A stretch of 64,000 nt of DNA from Telmatactis stephensoni (GCA_029948255.1 JALIZF010001907.1:688001-752000), one strand, 5' to 3'; positions 44,100 through 56,990 are shown, counted from the first letter of the stretch. Numbers and translations: made by a program. Notes: generated from the sequence alone by a model not told the origin.

Positions 44100-45431
44100 T
44101 TAGTATTGCAAGTCAGAAAAATGCGTGATCCATTCTGTCGATATCCATTGGATTCGTCCGTTCCGTTGCCAAGGATTTATCCCTGAAAGCTCCGTCTTTC
44201 GATGGTCAGTCGATTCGTGTCTCTCAAACCCGCAATTCGAATTCCTGAAGTGCGCTTTTTTAGTTTTGAAAAAGATCGACCTCAGAGCGTTGCGGAATTC
44301 TCGGCTCACTATGGAGTACACTAATGGATTCATAGATGAATTCGCAGTTGTACAGAAGACGGTAATGAAGAATATGATGCGGTAGTAATCCTGATGTACT
44401 ATCGGCGTCCAAAATATCAGTACAGTTCTTAGGAGATTGACAGGAAGCATGGAAAGCGCAAATAGGAATGCAACTGGTGTGAGAATGTTTTTGGCTCTTT
44501 TGTTCTGGGTTAAGCGATTGCTATCAATTGGCGATGATGAAGGGCAACGCGGCAAACTACGAGCACTACCAAAGCATCCCCTGACTTTAAGCGAGTCCTT
44601 ATCGCTGCTTTTTACCGTCTCGACCTGCCGTCGGTTTTTGACATTCTTCCGTGTGATGATTCCTTTCAAGCCTTTGAGAAATGTGTTGCTGCGACTAAGC
44701 TGCCTTGATATTGCTACGTAGGTCCAAGTAACAACTCCAAGCGGAAGAATATACGCAAATATCACCAAAAGACCGAGGTAGATTTTGTGGCCGAGAAGTT
44801 GACTTTCGGCTTCGTCGGAATCAGTCCATCTTAAACTGCATTTCGTTTGGTCGGTTTTTTTATCGAACTCAACCGAAACGTAAAGGGGAATGCAAAATAC
44901 GACGAAAGAAAAGAACCAAACAAGGATCATCAAAATCTTGGCAGAGCGCTTCGTCTGGCTTTCTCTTCGATGAATACGCGCCATGCCAACAATGTTACGG
45001 TATCGTTCTATTGCGATTGCCGCAATTATCCAGACGGACGAGCCATGGAAGATCTCAACGGTCGGATAGACGTAAAGACACACGAACTCCCCAAAGGGCC
45101 ATTGATAGGGCATTTCGGCTCTTATTACGCCACTTGGTAAGACGAAGACTAAAAACCCAAGGTCTGCTATTGCTAAGTTTTTGACAAATAAATCCAAGGA
45201 TGAATTGAAGGCTTTTCGTTTAGTCGTTACGACCACGACGACAATATTCCCTACGACCCCAGAAAGGGCGAGCAAGGTCAAAATAAGGTATTTAGTCACG
45301 AGTATACCAAAACTCTCTTGTATGTATTCAGATTTTTTAGAGAAGATATTTCTAGTCGATGTTGACAGATTTGCGGCGTAGGAAACGTTGTCTTGCTCGC
45401 AAGGATAATTCAAAGAGCAGTTGTTGGCCAT
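44100..45431 (-). CDS. Class A (rhodopsin-like) G-protein-coupled receptor, intronless
   Basis: 443 codons, ATG at 45429-45431 (caaATGG), stop at 44100-44102. The extracellular N-terminus has N-glycosylation sites (NCS 4, NVS 15, NLS 21). Seen: TM1 with G61-N62; TM2 NLAIADLGFL with D90; TM3 with C118 and the E142-R143-Y144 motif (DRY variant); TM4 VWFFSF; ECL2 C198, likely disulfide partner of C118; TM5 with P230; long basic ICL3 (about 245-310, with a GCFGSARSLPRCPSSS insert); TM6 FALSMLP with P330 but Met-Leu in place of the usual Cys-Trp; TM7 NSSMNPLVYS (NPxxY 368-372); amphipathic helix 8 (REFRNALRSIFFKTK). Overall it resembles peptide- or amine-type receptors of cnidarians, which are often single-exon. 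Ligand not assignable; plasma membrane. Confidence 0.95.
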   Translation of the reverse strand: MANNCSLNYPCEQDNVSYAANLSTSTRNIFSKKSEYIQESFGILVTKYLILTLLALSGVVGNIVVVVVTTKRKAFNSSLDLFVKNLAIADLGFLVFVLPSGVIRAEMPYQWPFGEFVCLYVYPTVEIFHGSSVWIIAAIAIERYRNIVGMARIHRRESQTKRSAKILMILVWFFSFVVFCIPLYVSVEFDKKTDQTKCSLRWTDSDEAESQLLGHKIYLGLLVIFAYILPLGVVTWTYVAISRQLSRSNTFLKGLKGIITRKNVKNRRQVETVKSSDKDSLKVRGCFGSARSLPRCPSSSPIDSNRLTQNKRAKNILTPVAFLFALSMLPVNLLRTVLIFWTPIVHQDYYRIIFFITVFCTTANSSMNPLVYSIVSREFRNALRSIFFKTKKAHFRNSNCGFERHESTDHRKTELSGINPWQRNGRIQWISTEWITHFSDLQY

Positions 45432-45598
45432 TTGCAGTCCTCAGGCAGCTGATGGAACTCAGACTAGAGCGTCACCGATGAAGTTCCTAATTTATGATGA
45501 GTATAGTGCCACTTGATTACGTAGCCACGCTATCCAGAAGTGGAGATGCGAATGTCTTCAGCTCCACTTACTGATTCGAAACACGTTGGGTGGTTTAC

Positions 45599-45605
45599 TT
45601 TTATA
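45599..45605 (-). promoter_or_regulatory. TATA box for the GPCR gene
   Basis: Minus strand reads gctataaaagta, a near-consensus TATA box 168 bp upstream of the start codon. This predicts a transcription start near 45570 and a 5' UTR of about 140 nt. Based on motif and spacing only. Confidence 0.5.
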
Positions 45606-48600
45606 GCTAGCGTTAAGCCTGTTGATGGACTGGAAAACAGCAATTATCGAGAATACAACTTTGTCGCAATCCGCCTCTTTACTACTGCTGGGAATCGGTA
45701 ATTGAAAACACAGCCATCTACGGGTATTATTGACCTAAAAACATTATAAGACAAAATTGTCAGTTTGGATTACTCCTGATGGGGGTTCCCTAAGGTGTTG
45801 GTTAATTGTACAAAGGAAAACAACAATGACATTAAGTGGATATTCAGCTCTATTATAAAAAAACAACCAACTCACTAAACCCACATAACAGTGTCCAAAA
45901 TAAATACATTCACTGATCGAGTAATCAGCTATGTTTATTGGCGCGAACAATTATGATTAATGTATGCTACTCTTTTACGTACAACAGATAAATAGTTTTA
46001 AAATATGCTTTAGAAATGCGCCAACTGCAAATAAAGAACTTAAGATAAAATCCATTGTTCAAATCATAATATATTTAAAAGTGCACTTATGATGAAAGAA
46101 AAACATTCAACCATCTTGGAGTTTCGCGGTTTCCTGAAGCTAGAAAGTGACATCCTCTATTGTTTTAAAAACAGACTTTTTGTACATCACCGCCCGCCAA
46201 GTAGGTGAAAACATAAAACAAAAAATAGTTTTTCGTTTAAGAATACAAAAAGGCAATAAAAACACTAGAAAAAATTCAAAAGAGCTAAGGCTTTTTTTAT
46301 TGTTTTGATAACAATTTAAAAATACACGAACGAACTAATTTAGTCGGTGGAGGTGGACAATGAAAATCGGTCATTCAAAAAAGTTAAGTAAAAAAAATCA
46401 AAACCAGAAACTTGTCATTTGATATTTAGAAAAATAACGTCTTTAAAAGTGAATTTTCTAGAACGCTGCTTTACAAAAAATAAAATAAAATAAACTAAGT
46501 GAGCTGGCGATAGGCAAATCATTCATATATATTCGATGTCAAACACGAACAAAATCAAAAGTTAACAACAATTGACAAACAATCATACTTTAGTTGAAAT
46601 ATTATTTATTATCTTTTTAACCCACTTGTTTAAATAGATTTCTGATTTTTGTAAGGTTTACACTGAGATAGCTGTCATAAACCATAATTTATGAAGAAAC
46701 ATCATGATTTATACTGTTTTCAAGTGAGTAGCTAGCAGGGAACCGTCTTTGTCTAGAATCAAGGAAAACATTGGGTTTCGTTCCTCCATTAACCGTGTTA
46801 TCAATCGATTATCAAGTATACCTAGTTAGCCAAATTACGTTTTCCAGCCCTCCGACAGTTAGGTTTTAATTTCAAAAAATAAGCTTCCAGAAAATGAAAA
46901 CTTTTCCTGTTTTCGAGCGTTGCCGGAAAAGTAAGTAGTATACCACGCTGTTGTCATTGGTACATCTCATCTTCTGATTGGTTGCATACGGGAAGCCACT
47001 CAAGTGTTTCGCGCCATGAACGAAGAAAGCTGCAGCTTTAATAAAACGAAAGCTAATGTTGTTTTGAGACTGGAATTCTGATTATTTCATTTGTGTGCAA
47101 AGTACGTTTACTTTTGAATTGAATTTTGAGTGGCGCAGACCATTTAGGCAAATGTACATTAGAAACCGCCTATGCAAACAGACAAGACTCGCAAAAAAAG
47201 TTAATTAAGTTAAACATGTTTTTGTCAAGTCAATTGGCTGGTTAATAATGTTCTGGAACTTTCTGAGGCTTAAAACTGCATTAGTTGTTATTAAACCATT
47301 TTAAAATCATTTCTAAAATATAGTATCTTTACCCCCACCAAAGCTCTAGAGTTGGTAGAAACTTAATTGATAAGTGATTTTGAGAGATAAAGGAACAGCC
47401 CTTTCATGATATTTATTCCGTCTGCCATGGACAGCATTCAGTACCGGCTTAAAAGAAAACCTTTAACTTGTTAAGAAAAATAAGTCCTATTAGAAATTGA
47501 TTGAATAACTGAAATATCGACTTGGAAGGATTTTTGAATAGCAAAAATTATTAAAAGGGCATCTCCGATAGGTATATTGTGAAATATGTTGAGTCAGTCA
47601 AGCCAAAGGAGTTTGACTTGTATAGAGCAACAGGAATATTGGGCGCGCATACATACGAAATTTATATCTTTGAGTGTATAGTTTGATCAACATTTATCGT
47701 CAGGGTTGTTTTGTTTTGGAGTTCAGAAGGCCAAAACCGCGACAAAAAAAATCAATGATAACTTAGACGACAATTAATTTCATTCAGCTATCGGAGAAAA
47801 TCAGCCTGTCACTTTTTTATTGCTCTGTTTTATCGATTTGCAAACATGTTTACAGGTAGGAGCTCCACCTGCCACGTTTTTGCGCGCCCGCGATACTCTC
47901 TTGCTGGAGAAAAAGAACATGAACAGCTGGAGACAGCGGTTTCAGTTTTGGTTCTTATTTTCAGTTTTGATCTCTGTAAAAAAGAATGAACATGTGTGTC
48001 GAGCGTTGCATAGAGAGAATAGTAAATGTAATTGTAAAAAATGCGGAATGATTGTCACTGAAAAGCCGACCTCGAGCGGCTTCGGAGGACTGCCAATAGA
48101 CCTTTCTCGTATTCGCAGTAATAAAAAAAAAATTAAATGAAAAAAAAAAAGAATTTACAGGAACAACCACAAAACAATAGATTCAAGTCGAAGCTAGGGT
48201 GGATAAAATATACAGTGAATGTATAGATTTATCTACCCTAGCCTCGATATCAGTAATGCGAATTCAGGAAAGGTCCAACAGATGAATCCATGACGCAATT
48301 GCTCAGATCATAATGCAGTAATTTTCATGTTGGAAAGCTAAGAGCTTGCTAAACACAAATCCATTTTAATGCAAAAAATCTGGGGGAAATTTCCGCTGCA
48401 CTGTGAAAACTCGTTAAAGTGCGTACTTAAATCGAAGAAACGAGACAAACTTGCCGGAACCTTACTAATGGGACAGCCGTGGCATAACATATAGACTTTA
48501 ATCAACGGACAACATAGTAAACATATTAAGCGAGATTTTCACTTTTGAAAAGTTATTTGCCCGGGAGGTCAACGGAACTTTTCAAGAAACCCCCTTCAAG

Positions 48601-50716
48601 ACAGCAACCATATAATAAGGGTTAAGCCTGAGGCCCGAAGGATGTTCATTTTTGAGACTAATTACTATAAAACTGTTTACAAACTTTCTGTAGTGTTATA
48701 AGCCGAGCTGTTTGCGCTCCTTACTTGCTCTAGAATTTCCTGTACGTGCAATTTGTTCACTGACCTGAGGAAAAAAAAAGCCTTTTTATCAGTTAAATAG
48801 AGAAAATCTGGATTTTAAAACATCAGAATATGATTTTTTAAGTGGTCGTAAAAAAATTGCTCATTTGATTTGCACGTATGCCCTCTTAACCTGGAAATTT
48901 CACACGTAAATGTAATATTCACTGACCGGAAAATAGGCTGTTTTTATCAGTTTCAGACTGCCCTTCGGCATCGCTTTAACAAAAAATATATCTAATCAAT
49001 GTTGCGGCGGCCAACTGCATGACCATAGTTGACTGAACATCCGAAATATGAAATTAAATACAAATCCCACTGAGACGTTCACGTTTTCGAAAAGAAATTC
49101 ATTTGAGGTGGAGGGTAGAAACCAAGTGTTTTGTTAAGGTTGATATGCACTCGGAAAAACCCCCAGAGAAATTCACTGATAAATACTTACTAATAGAAAT
49201 CTTTAAATTAGGATTGTGTCGATCGATTTTGTGGTTTCTAGTGATAAAAACCATTGCAGTCAGGGAACCAGATGAAGTACTGAGTTCAAGATTACATTTC
49301 TTTGTGAAATCTATGCGCTTGTTATTTTAAATATGAACGCGTCGAAATACTTGAGATGAACAAAACATTAAATGTAGTTATGGATTAGAAAGGTTCAGTG
49401 TAGCTCTTGAATCTTTGTTTTTGCATTTCCTTTTAAAATATATGGCTACTTATCAAGACAATGGCAATCTATCTACACTGTCAACAGCCATGGACCGGGA
49501 TTTGAGATGGTAGCTGGTAGCTGGTAGAAAAGCTAAGGCTCAACGAAGAACAATGAAATCGGGCAAAGCTGTTGAAATGGACAGTCTACTAATGAACAGC
49601 TGCAAATTTTGTTTAAATTAAAATTTGACTGAATTACAGTAAAAAATCCAAAATTCTAACTCACTGGTCATCAAAGACGAATAATCTTCATTACTTATAT
49701 TATAAAATGTTTTAATACACTCTTTCAAATCATTCCATTTGGAATCCTGTTCAACTCTCGTCAATACCTGAGCCTTTTCAATAAATAAATAATTGTCATG
49801 CAAGCTTAAGTAAAGATATTTTTCAAAAAATGATAGCGCGGATACAAACTTAAACAACTGAGGTATTTTTAGTACATAAAAACAATACAAACAATAGGTA
49901 TTTTTCAATAGTACAACTGCCAAACACAACAACTTACCTATATTGACATCCAGCTCAACTAACAAGCTACTAGTAAACTTCGTTGTTAATCAACGTAATG
50001 TCTCAATAATGATATATATACAAATCGTGAGTTTGTTTGTACGCTCTTATGGATCCATTAAAAACTAAAAGAAACCGCATATCAATAACCATAGGCCTGC
50101 CTTTGCATTATTTACAACTTCAGAGTTGACCCACGTAGAGAGATACAGGTCGACTTGTCGTTTCAGTGAAGTAGTCCGTGAAGTACAGCAAATTGCCTTT
50201 CACGAAAATCATGACAGCCAATCATCTCCCGCGCCATTTGGTATATAATCATATTGTTACAGCTTTGAAAATGCCGAAAATCTGGCAACTTTATTATGAG
50301 ATAAGTTCTACTTACACAAAAAGTTCTAATATTCTAGTTTCAGGAGACTTGGTGACGAGTTGTATGACTTTGAATATCAACGAAAAAATCTCATGTGCGC
50401 AGCCAAAAACCATATAAATTCATTAGACTGAAAAACTATATTTGCCCATAGATGACATCAGATATTATCCTAGATTCCAGAGCAGATTAATTGGAAATGT
50501 TATGGGACCCGCGATGAGAAGCTGGAAAGCTCTGTAGACACGGGGGTCAAACGCAATGCGCATGCTCAGAATATTTTGTCACTCCAAGTCGACATTTGCA
50601 GAGAAAAACACATGAAACATTCGAAAAAGCCGATTCCCTCTGTACAAACTACCAAAAGAAAAAAACAAAGCAAAACAAAACAAAACAAAAAACCGATAAT
50701 ACTGCAAAGATAGTGA

Positions 50717-50880
50717 AGCAATATAAAACGCGCGCACATGTCTCTGGCTGTACTGTGTCTGTACAGACTGTGATACGAGCACGCTGGCGGAAGATCTAAA
50801 GAACAAGACAAGTAGGATTAGGAACACTGGAGATCCAGCCGAGTGTTTCTTTTGCTCTTCGAGTGCTCTAGATCTTATAT
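50717..50880. mobile_element. Family C element, degraded
   Basis: agcaatataaaacgcgcgca, catgtctctg and gtgtttcttttgctcttcga plus gtgctctagatctt match 23083-23270. The right arm with tatcacagtacag is lost. Confidence 0.6.
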
Positions 50881-51094
50881 CTTGAGTGTAGAAAACTATG
50901 TAATATGGCGAACGACACTGTCTTACAATACTGTCTCTGTTTTGATGATTTTACTGAATTCGGACTGTTTTTGTGCCACATATTCCAAGAAGTATATAAA
51001 AGAGAAATGAGATAATATATATAGTGATAAAAACGTGATTGGCAGCCATATTTTACCTCGCGTTAGCTGTGTCCACTGAACACAGGGTCCCCTA

Positions 51095-51276
51095 TACCTT
51101 TTGCGTGAAACGTGAATGGCTAATTTATTTTGACGTGAAACGTGATTTAAGGTCTAAAATCTTATTGCGTCCACGTGACAGCAACTTTTGATTTTTTTTG
51201 TAAACGTGAATGAGATTTTTGAATTATCCGTGACGCGTGAAAAGATAAAATAAAACGTGATTTTAATTTGCAAAGG
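51095..51276 (-). repeat. Dispersed repeat family G, inverted copy
   Basis: Reverse complement of 40500-40680: taccttttgcgtgaaacgtg at the left, gattttaatttgcaaag at the right. Roughly 85% similar by eye, with small indels. Confidence 0.8.
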
Positions 51277-51419
51277 CGTATTGGACATTGATCTGCACTG
51301 CCACTTCGTTTCAAATTTTGAGCAGATTTCCCACAACGGTTCATGATCAGTACTGAACTATATCTGTAGCCAGTTTTCATCCATACTTCATATTTTAAGG
51401 TAGCTATTTTTAGCAAAAA

Positions 51420-51830
51420 CATAATTTAGCGAATTCTAGCGAGTTCCTCAAAAATTGCTAAATTTTGTACTCCGCGCTAGTATCCTTAGATATTCTTGGT
51501 CAACCGTAGCTAAAAATCATCATTTCGGTTCTGACCTAAAATCTAAGTAGCCGCTAAGCCTTGTCCTAGAGAAAATCACTAAATTTAGAAGTCGCTATAA
51601 AAATAGTTCTTGGCGGTTCAATTTCTCCACTAAAATTGCTAAAGTAAATAAACGCTAAATCTTCCCCTACAGAAAATCACTAAATTTAGTTGTCGCTATG
51701 AAAATAGTTCTTGGTCAGTCATATCGTAATTTCTCCACTAAAATTGCTAAAGTAAATAAACGCTAAATCTTCGCCTACTAGCCTACTAGAGAAATTGCTA
51801 AATTTAGCAGTTGCTAAAAAAACCTTCAGG
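51420..51830 (+). repeat. Degenerate tandem repeat, period about 105 bp
   Basis: The block aaaattgctaaagtaaataa/acgctaaatctt appears at about 51630 and 51736. The block gaaaatcactaaatttag appears at about 51570 and 51675. More diverged units flank them. All are built on gctaaa motifs. Confidence 0.75.
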
Positions 51831-52661
51831 TTTTCGTTGCATGGTTGTGTTGAGAAGTCACCTACATTGAGCGGATGGAGTAGCCTCCTGTCTAATTTGT
51901 CTATCTTAAGAGTGCACCCTTAAAAATTCTATCAGTATGGCTTCTTGAGGAACCATTAACTTAGTTTGAGACAAGTGCTGTATCAAGTTCATTCCGGCGC
52001 TGAATGAAGAATGAAATGACAAAAAAAGAATAGACTTATTTTTGAAACGATTTGACTTGTGATCTAGCTTTCTTGTGTACATCAATATCAGCTGTAACCA
52101 GAGGATTTCACAACCTCTGTTAACTCAATTGCCTCTTGCTCCGGCGTTAGCCATGCATGCAAACTATGATAAAATGTATGTAGTAGTACTTCGAAAATTA
52201 ACTGATAAGGGCTGAATTTCATACCACACAAAATTGTCTGCATTCTGAGAGCACCCCAATTTAATTATTTTAAGGTGGCTCGTGACAGGTCTAAATTTCA
52301 ATCGCATCTTTCAGCATCATAACCTTTGCCGATTTCTAAGATGTTTGGATTACTGATTCCTCAATCATGGAATTACATAGAAGTGAAAAATGTTTTACGA
52401 ATTGAGATGTATTTATAGAGATATTGCTGATCTTGAATAATGACATTTTGAGAGAAATGTTCATAATTCGAAAAGGTCACGATGATTGGGTTTTTCTTTT
52501 TCATTGAGCACGTGTACAATTGTTAAGGATTACCAACAAGATTGTTTTTAGATTAACTGAATTCGGCCAAGTTCTAGACAGAAATGTGAAGAAAAAAGCG
52601 TTACTTGTTGTTGGAAAGTTCAGTGTCATTTGCAACTTGAATGAAAATTGAAGAAACATCT

Positions 52662-52852
52662 AAAGGCTGGTTTACGCGGCACGATGTGTCGGCCCGATTT
52701 TTGATAAGCTTCGTTCGGGAAAAGAGAGAAATCGGCCCGATTAACTGCAACAGATTTTTCTCGTGTCGGGCCGATTTTTTGAATGAAAAAGGAGTGCAAA
52801 AAATAATAAAACCCAAATCGGGCCGACATGTCGTACCGTGTAAATTAGGCTT
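52662..52852 (-). mobile_element. Family B MITE, inverted copy
   Basis: Reverse complement of 6323-6510 with about 85-90% identity by eye. Its ends aaaggctggtttac and gtgtaaattaggctt are themselves inverted repeats, and gataagcttcgttcgggaaa is shared internally. Confidence 0.8.
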
Positions 52853-55747
52853 AAAACGAGCAGCCAGCGTAATCGTCCAGCAAACTGAAAGATATTTGTT
52901 GTTTCCTTGGAGCAAATGTGAGAACATTATAATATTCCGTCTTTCAAACATTCCGTCAATTTTTTTCCCGCATTGTTTTAGTATGATGTAGAGAGAGAGA
53001 TATCAACAAGTCTGCTGCTAAGTGTCGTTGTCTTCCTCCCATACGAACTGGACAAATTTGTTCCGAAGCGTCCAACATTTCGACATTCTGCCCGAAGCTA
53101 TATACAGCCCTAGGGGAAGTCCAAGGCAGTGAAATGCCTTGGAAAGGGAACTAGCTAGTGAAAACACATCGACATTGAATAAAAAGATAATAGATAAATA
53201 GATTCGCAATTGCTGAACTCGTGATCTGTTGATTCGCCCGAAAATTCGCAGTGTAAAATGAACGGATTCAGTATTTCTTCCTGAAAAAATCTAAATCATG
53301 CTGGCATTAGCAGCAGAAAAAAGAAAATACCCGTTTTTTTTCTGAATTTGTCTACATTTGCTAAATGCCGTCTTCGAGTAGTTAAAAGTACAGTACAGCT
53401 CAAGACCGTTTATTTTTGCTTGAATTGAATAGGTTGTATAATATGTTAATAAAATAAAGATTTGACCACACCCAAAAAAATTCAGTTTTGCCAACCGGAG
53501 TACGCAGCTAATCCGGCCACTTTTAGTCAAAGTCTTTGGGTACTTAACTTTATTCAACCTGGCTGTACTAGTAAAAACATTGAAATACACTGATATGCGG
53601 ATTTGATTTAAGGTGGCTCGATAACTGTTATAAATTGATATTGCAAGAATACCGTGACACAATTAGATACCAAACAACTTTAAAACGTGAGACCTACCTA
53701 CGATCCGCGCTTGCCAAACTTTACTTGGCACGATAACATTTTGACCATTTGTATTGGCATTAAACCTTCTTTAAATATATTTGGTGGTTCCCCCTCTCCT
53801 CCTTTACAATGCTACGGTTTCTAGGATAACCATGCACTAACAGGAGGTTGTGCTGATGGTGTCAGAAGTTCCTGGTGCATATTTCTATCCCAACATTGGC
53901 TTAAGAGTGTGGAGAAGAGCGAGAATCCGTTGGTTATTAATCACGCACTGATTAAATATACCATTCGGTGCTGAACAATTTTGGCAAGGATTGTAGGTTT
54001 CAAGTCTCGCATATGCACAACCCACCACGAACTTCAAATGAGTCTAAAAAGAACCTTTTTCCAGTGTAAAAACGTTTTTATGGGCTAATAATTTGGCTAG
54101 AAACAAGATTACGATAAGTTTTGATATAGATGGAACAACTTTTTAATATTTCGGACGGTTTCCACCGTCCATTATCAGATTCATTGACTCACTAATGTTA
54201 GCAGCTAAGAGGAAATTGATATTTCCAAGGAAAATGAGCCAAACGCTGCTTTTTAATACCTCTTTAAACCGAGATGATCTACAGTATCAGTAACTACTAT
54301 TCATATATTCGTATATACTGTCAGTTATATAATATAAAGACCTGCTTCGAGATATATAGATGGCCGATTTTGTGCTTTTAAAATATGTATGACATGTCTG
54401 CACAAATTTGGTGAAAGTCAGTTTTTATTGATGGTTTTTAGGTCCGCCTTTTGACGCATTTAGTGTCCAGACGAACTTCTCCAAAATGTTCGTCTGCGCT
54501 CAAGGTACCGCACTTGACCAAGGAGTGTTTGTGGACGCCTATGCGTCTTTTAGTCTTTAAATCAATCTGTAAATTTAATTCACAATAGTTGCTCATGAAC
54601 GCGAAAGAGAGGGATTTAGAGTCACACAAAAGACTCTCTAAAAAACTCACTAGAAACGCTGTCTAAGTAATTTGTCCACACTTTTTAATGCCCTAAATAT
54701 AAATAAATATAGATGTCGAGGAGGTTGTTGGATGGCATCCAAACTCCTCGGGATGAATCTTTCATTTTGTAGCTAGTTAGGATACAAAATTATTCAATAC
54801 AATCATGAAAATTAATTCATCTGTACTAGTGAGTAAATATACTGATATTCAAAAGTTGCTTTTATTGCCACAGTAAACTTTATGATATGTTCAAACTTTC
54901 AACTCAAGAACTACAGTTTTGATTACAACACACTTGAGTTAGAGCTCACTAAAACTGACTATTTGTGACTAATTTCTCGTCGTTTTCTAAGATGTAGCGT
55001 TTGCCAGTGACACCTGCAACTGACTATACTGTACCCTCTCAAAAAATGCCAAGTTAACCAAACAAACAAGATATCCAACGCTCCTCTATCGCATAACAAA
55101 CGTTAATAACTTAAAAACAATCAAGAAAAAAAAAGCGGCAACATCAAATAGCCATTTTAACTGAGACATTACAAAAATTGATTGTACAAAAAAATATATT
55201 TACCTGATAACAAGTGTCTTGTAATAGAACTTCTTCAGCCGCCCTATGAGCAAAGCATTAACGGTCACTTATAAAGCCAAATACCATGTAATGTTTGAGC
55301 TTTGCATTTTAAAATAACAAGGGGAGCTGGGGCGGCAGTTATCTCAAAACAACGATACAGTACAAAACATTTGACAAAGCGGAGCGTCGGTCGTTTGTTG
55401 TGATTTGTACATATTTTCAAAACCAACCCTGTGAGATGTTTCAACTCGCGTCAATTTCATCCCGATTAGAAATTTCCTTGAGACCTATTCATTCGCCTGT
55501 GGTGTGTCAACCCAGCGGTTGTCCTCACGTACTAGTTTCTGATCATGAGTTACCTGTCGTTATGTTTTGGGTTTCCTGTGGTGTGTCAAACAGTGTAATT
55601 GAACTTTGACAGGGGGACTGGAACTGACAAAGGAAATAAACTGAACTGGAAAGTTGGATAACTGTACTGACAGATATGGCTCACTTTAGCACTCTGAAAG
55701 TAAAGAAATTTAAGTTGAAGGAGTTTGATTAGCCATTCAGAACAAGA

Positions 55748-55812
55748 TAGCCTGCGTTGGTGGCGGTCTGCGGTTCGCCCCCAAAACCGCAGACCGCCAG
55801 CAACGCAGGCTA
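55748..55812. repeat. Near-perfect hairpin, 28-bp arms
   Basis: Arms tagcctgcgttg...ctgcggtt and aaccgcag...caacgcaggcta, 28 bp with one mismatch, and a 9-nt loop (cgcccccaa-like). GC-rich within AT-rich flanks. It may be a minimal palindromic transposon or a hairpin RNA precursor; nothing in the sequence decides this. Confidence 0.85.
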
Positions 55813-56990
55813 GAACAAGAAAGTTCTCAAACGACAAAGTTTCTATGAATAATAACATAGATTTCACCTTCCCAATTACATTTGTCATATCAAATTTGGT
55901 CAAATTTTCTCATCTAGGCGAGCATAAAAGATTTGTAATGGAACATTTCAGTGTCGGAACATTTCGTGTAGAGCTAGGGGCGTTAATTGGGAATCTGCGA
56001 CGGATACACAGAACAATTATCATACTTTATTTCCAAGGCCTTTTGTCTTGTGGGGGACCTCACTGAGCTGATTGCAGACCTCCAGATGTGCAGTAAGAAG
56101 AACGCCAGGTATATTTTGAGCTAAAATGTAATGGAGAGTAATAATGCTCATGAAAGGAAAATGTAGTAGAGTTGTTGAAAATTAATCTCAGTAAACAATG
56201 TCCATGCACTCCTTCTAATATTGGGCCCAAATCAAAGGCAAAATGGACTGGCGATACATAAGGTTACTGAAAGGTTCTAGCTAGCAACCTACAAAACTTA
56301 CAAACTCATGTTGACAATTTTACTACACCTGGCAAATAGTGAACAATAGCACGATCAGTAACAAGCCTCCTCGAAGAATTCAGTGTGTTCCAGGTGCAAT
56401 TATAATGATCTAAACCCGGAAAACCTCCAGATCTTACGGAAATAGAGCTATAGTCAAGGCCAACACTGAGCAGAATGGCAATTTTCCTAGCTCCTATAGT
56501 CGACAAAGCTGCTATAAAAATAATAACAATGAAAAAGACTGGCAATCCGTCTATTAGCAAACTGATGCATGGCTAAGGGACTGGTCATTATTTATCGCAT
56601 GGGGAGATTGGAGGATTTTTGTTCCGACACAGTAAAAATTCACCTGATCCCCCATAAAGCACTATAGCATTTTAATGATCCACCCTTATTGGTGGTTGTA
56701 ATTTTCATAATTCCCCCCTTACACCCCAAAAAATTGGTTATTATCAATACCAATATTAATACGAAGCCTTCGTTCTGACGGTAATCAAACCATGTTCTTT
56801 GAGGTTCAAATCGTACTCGTAAGCTGATCTTCCCATCGTAACTAACGTCGCTGTAGGACCGTTCATTCACTTTCCTCTTTCTACGGAGAGCGGAGCAAGC
56901 TTAAAAGGGGCTAAATAAATTCAGGTTTATCGCTCATAAAAAGGCTCATTAGGGACGAATCGGACCATTTGATTTTTGGAATGGGGAATA

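Noticed and set aside
47820..48140. 106-codon plus-strand frame with Cys and Lys-rich end
   Set aside because: No homology recognised, no splice or promoter context, and it ends in a poly-A tract; likely chance.
49618..49965. 115-codon minus-strand frame
   Set aside because: A piece (KWNDLKECIKTFYNISNEDY) looks protein-like and a gtgagt donor is nearby, but no partner exons or family were found.
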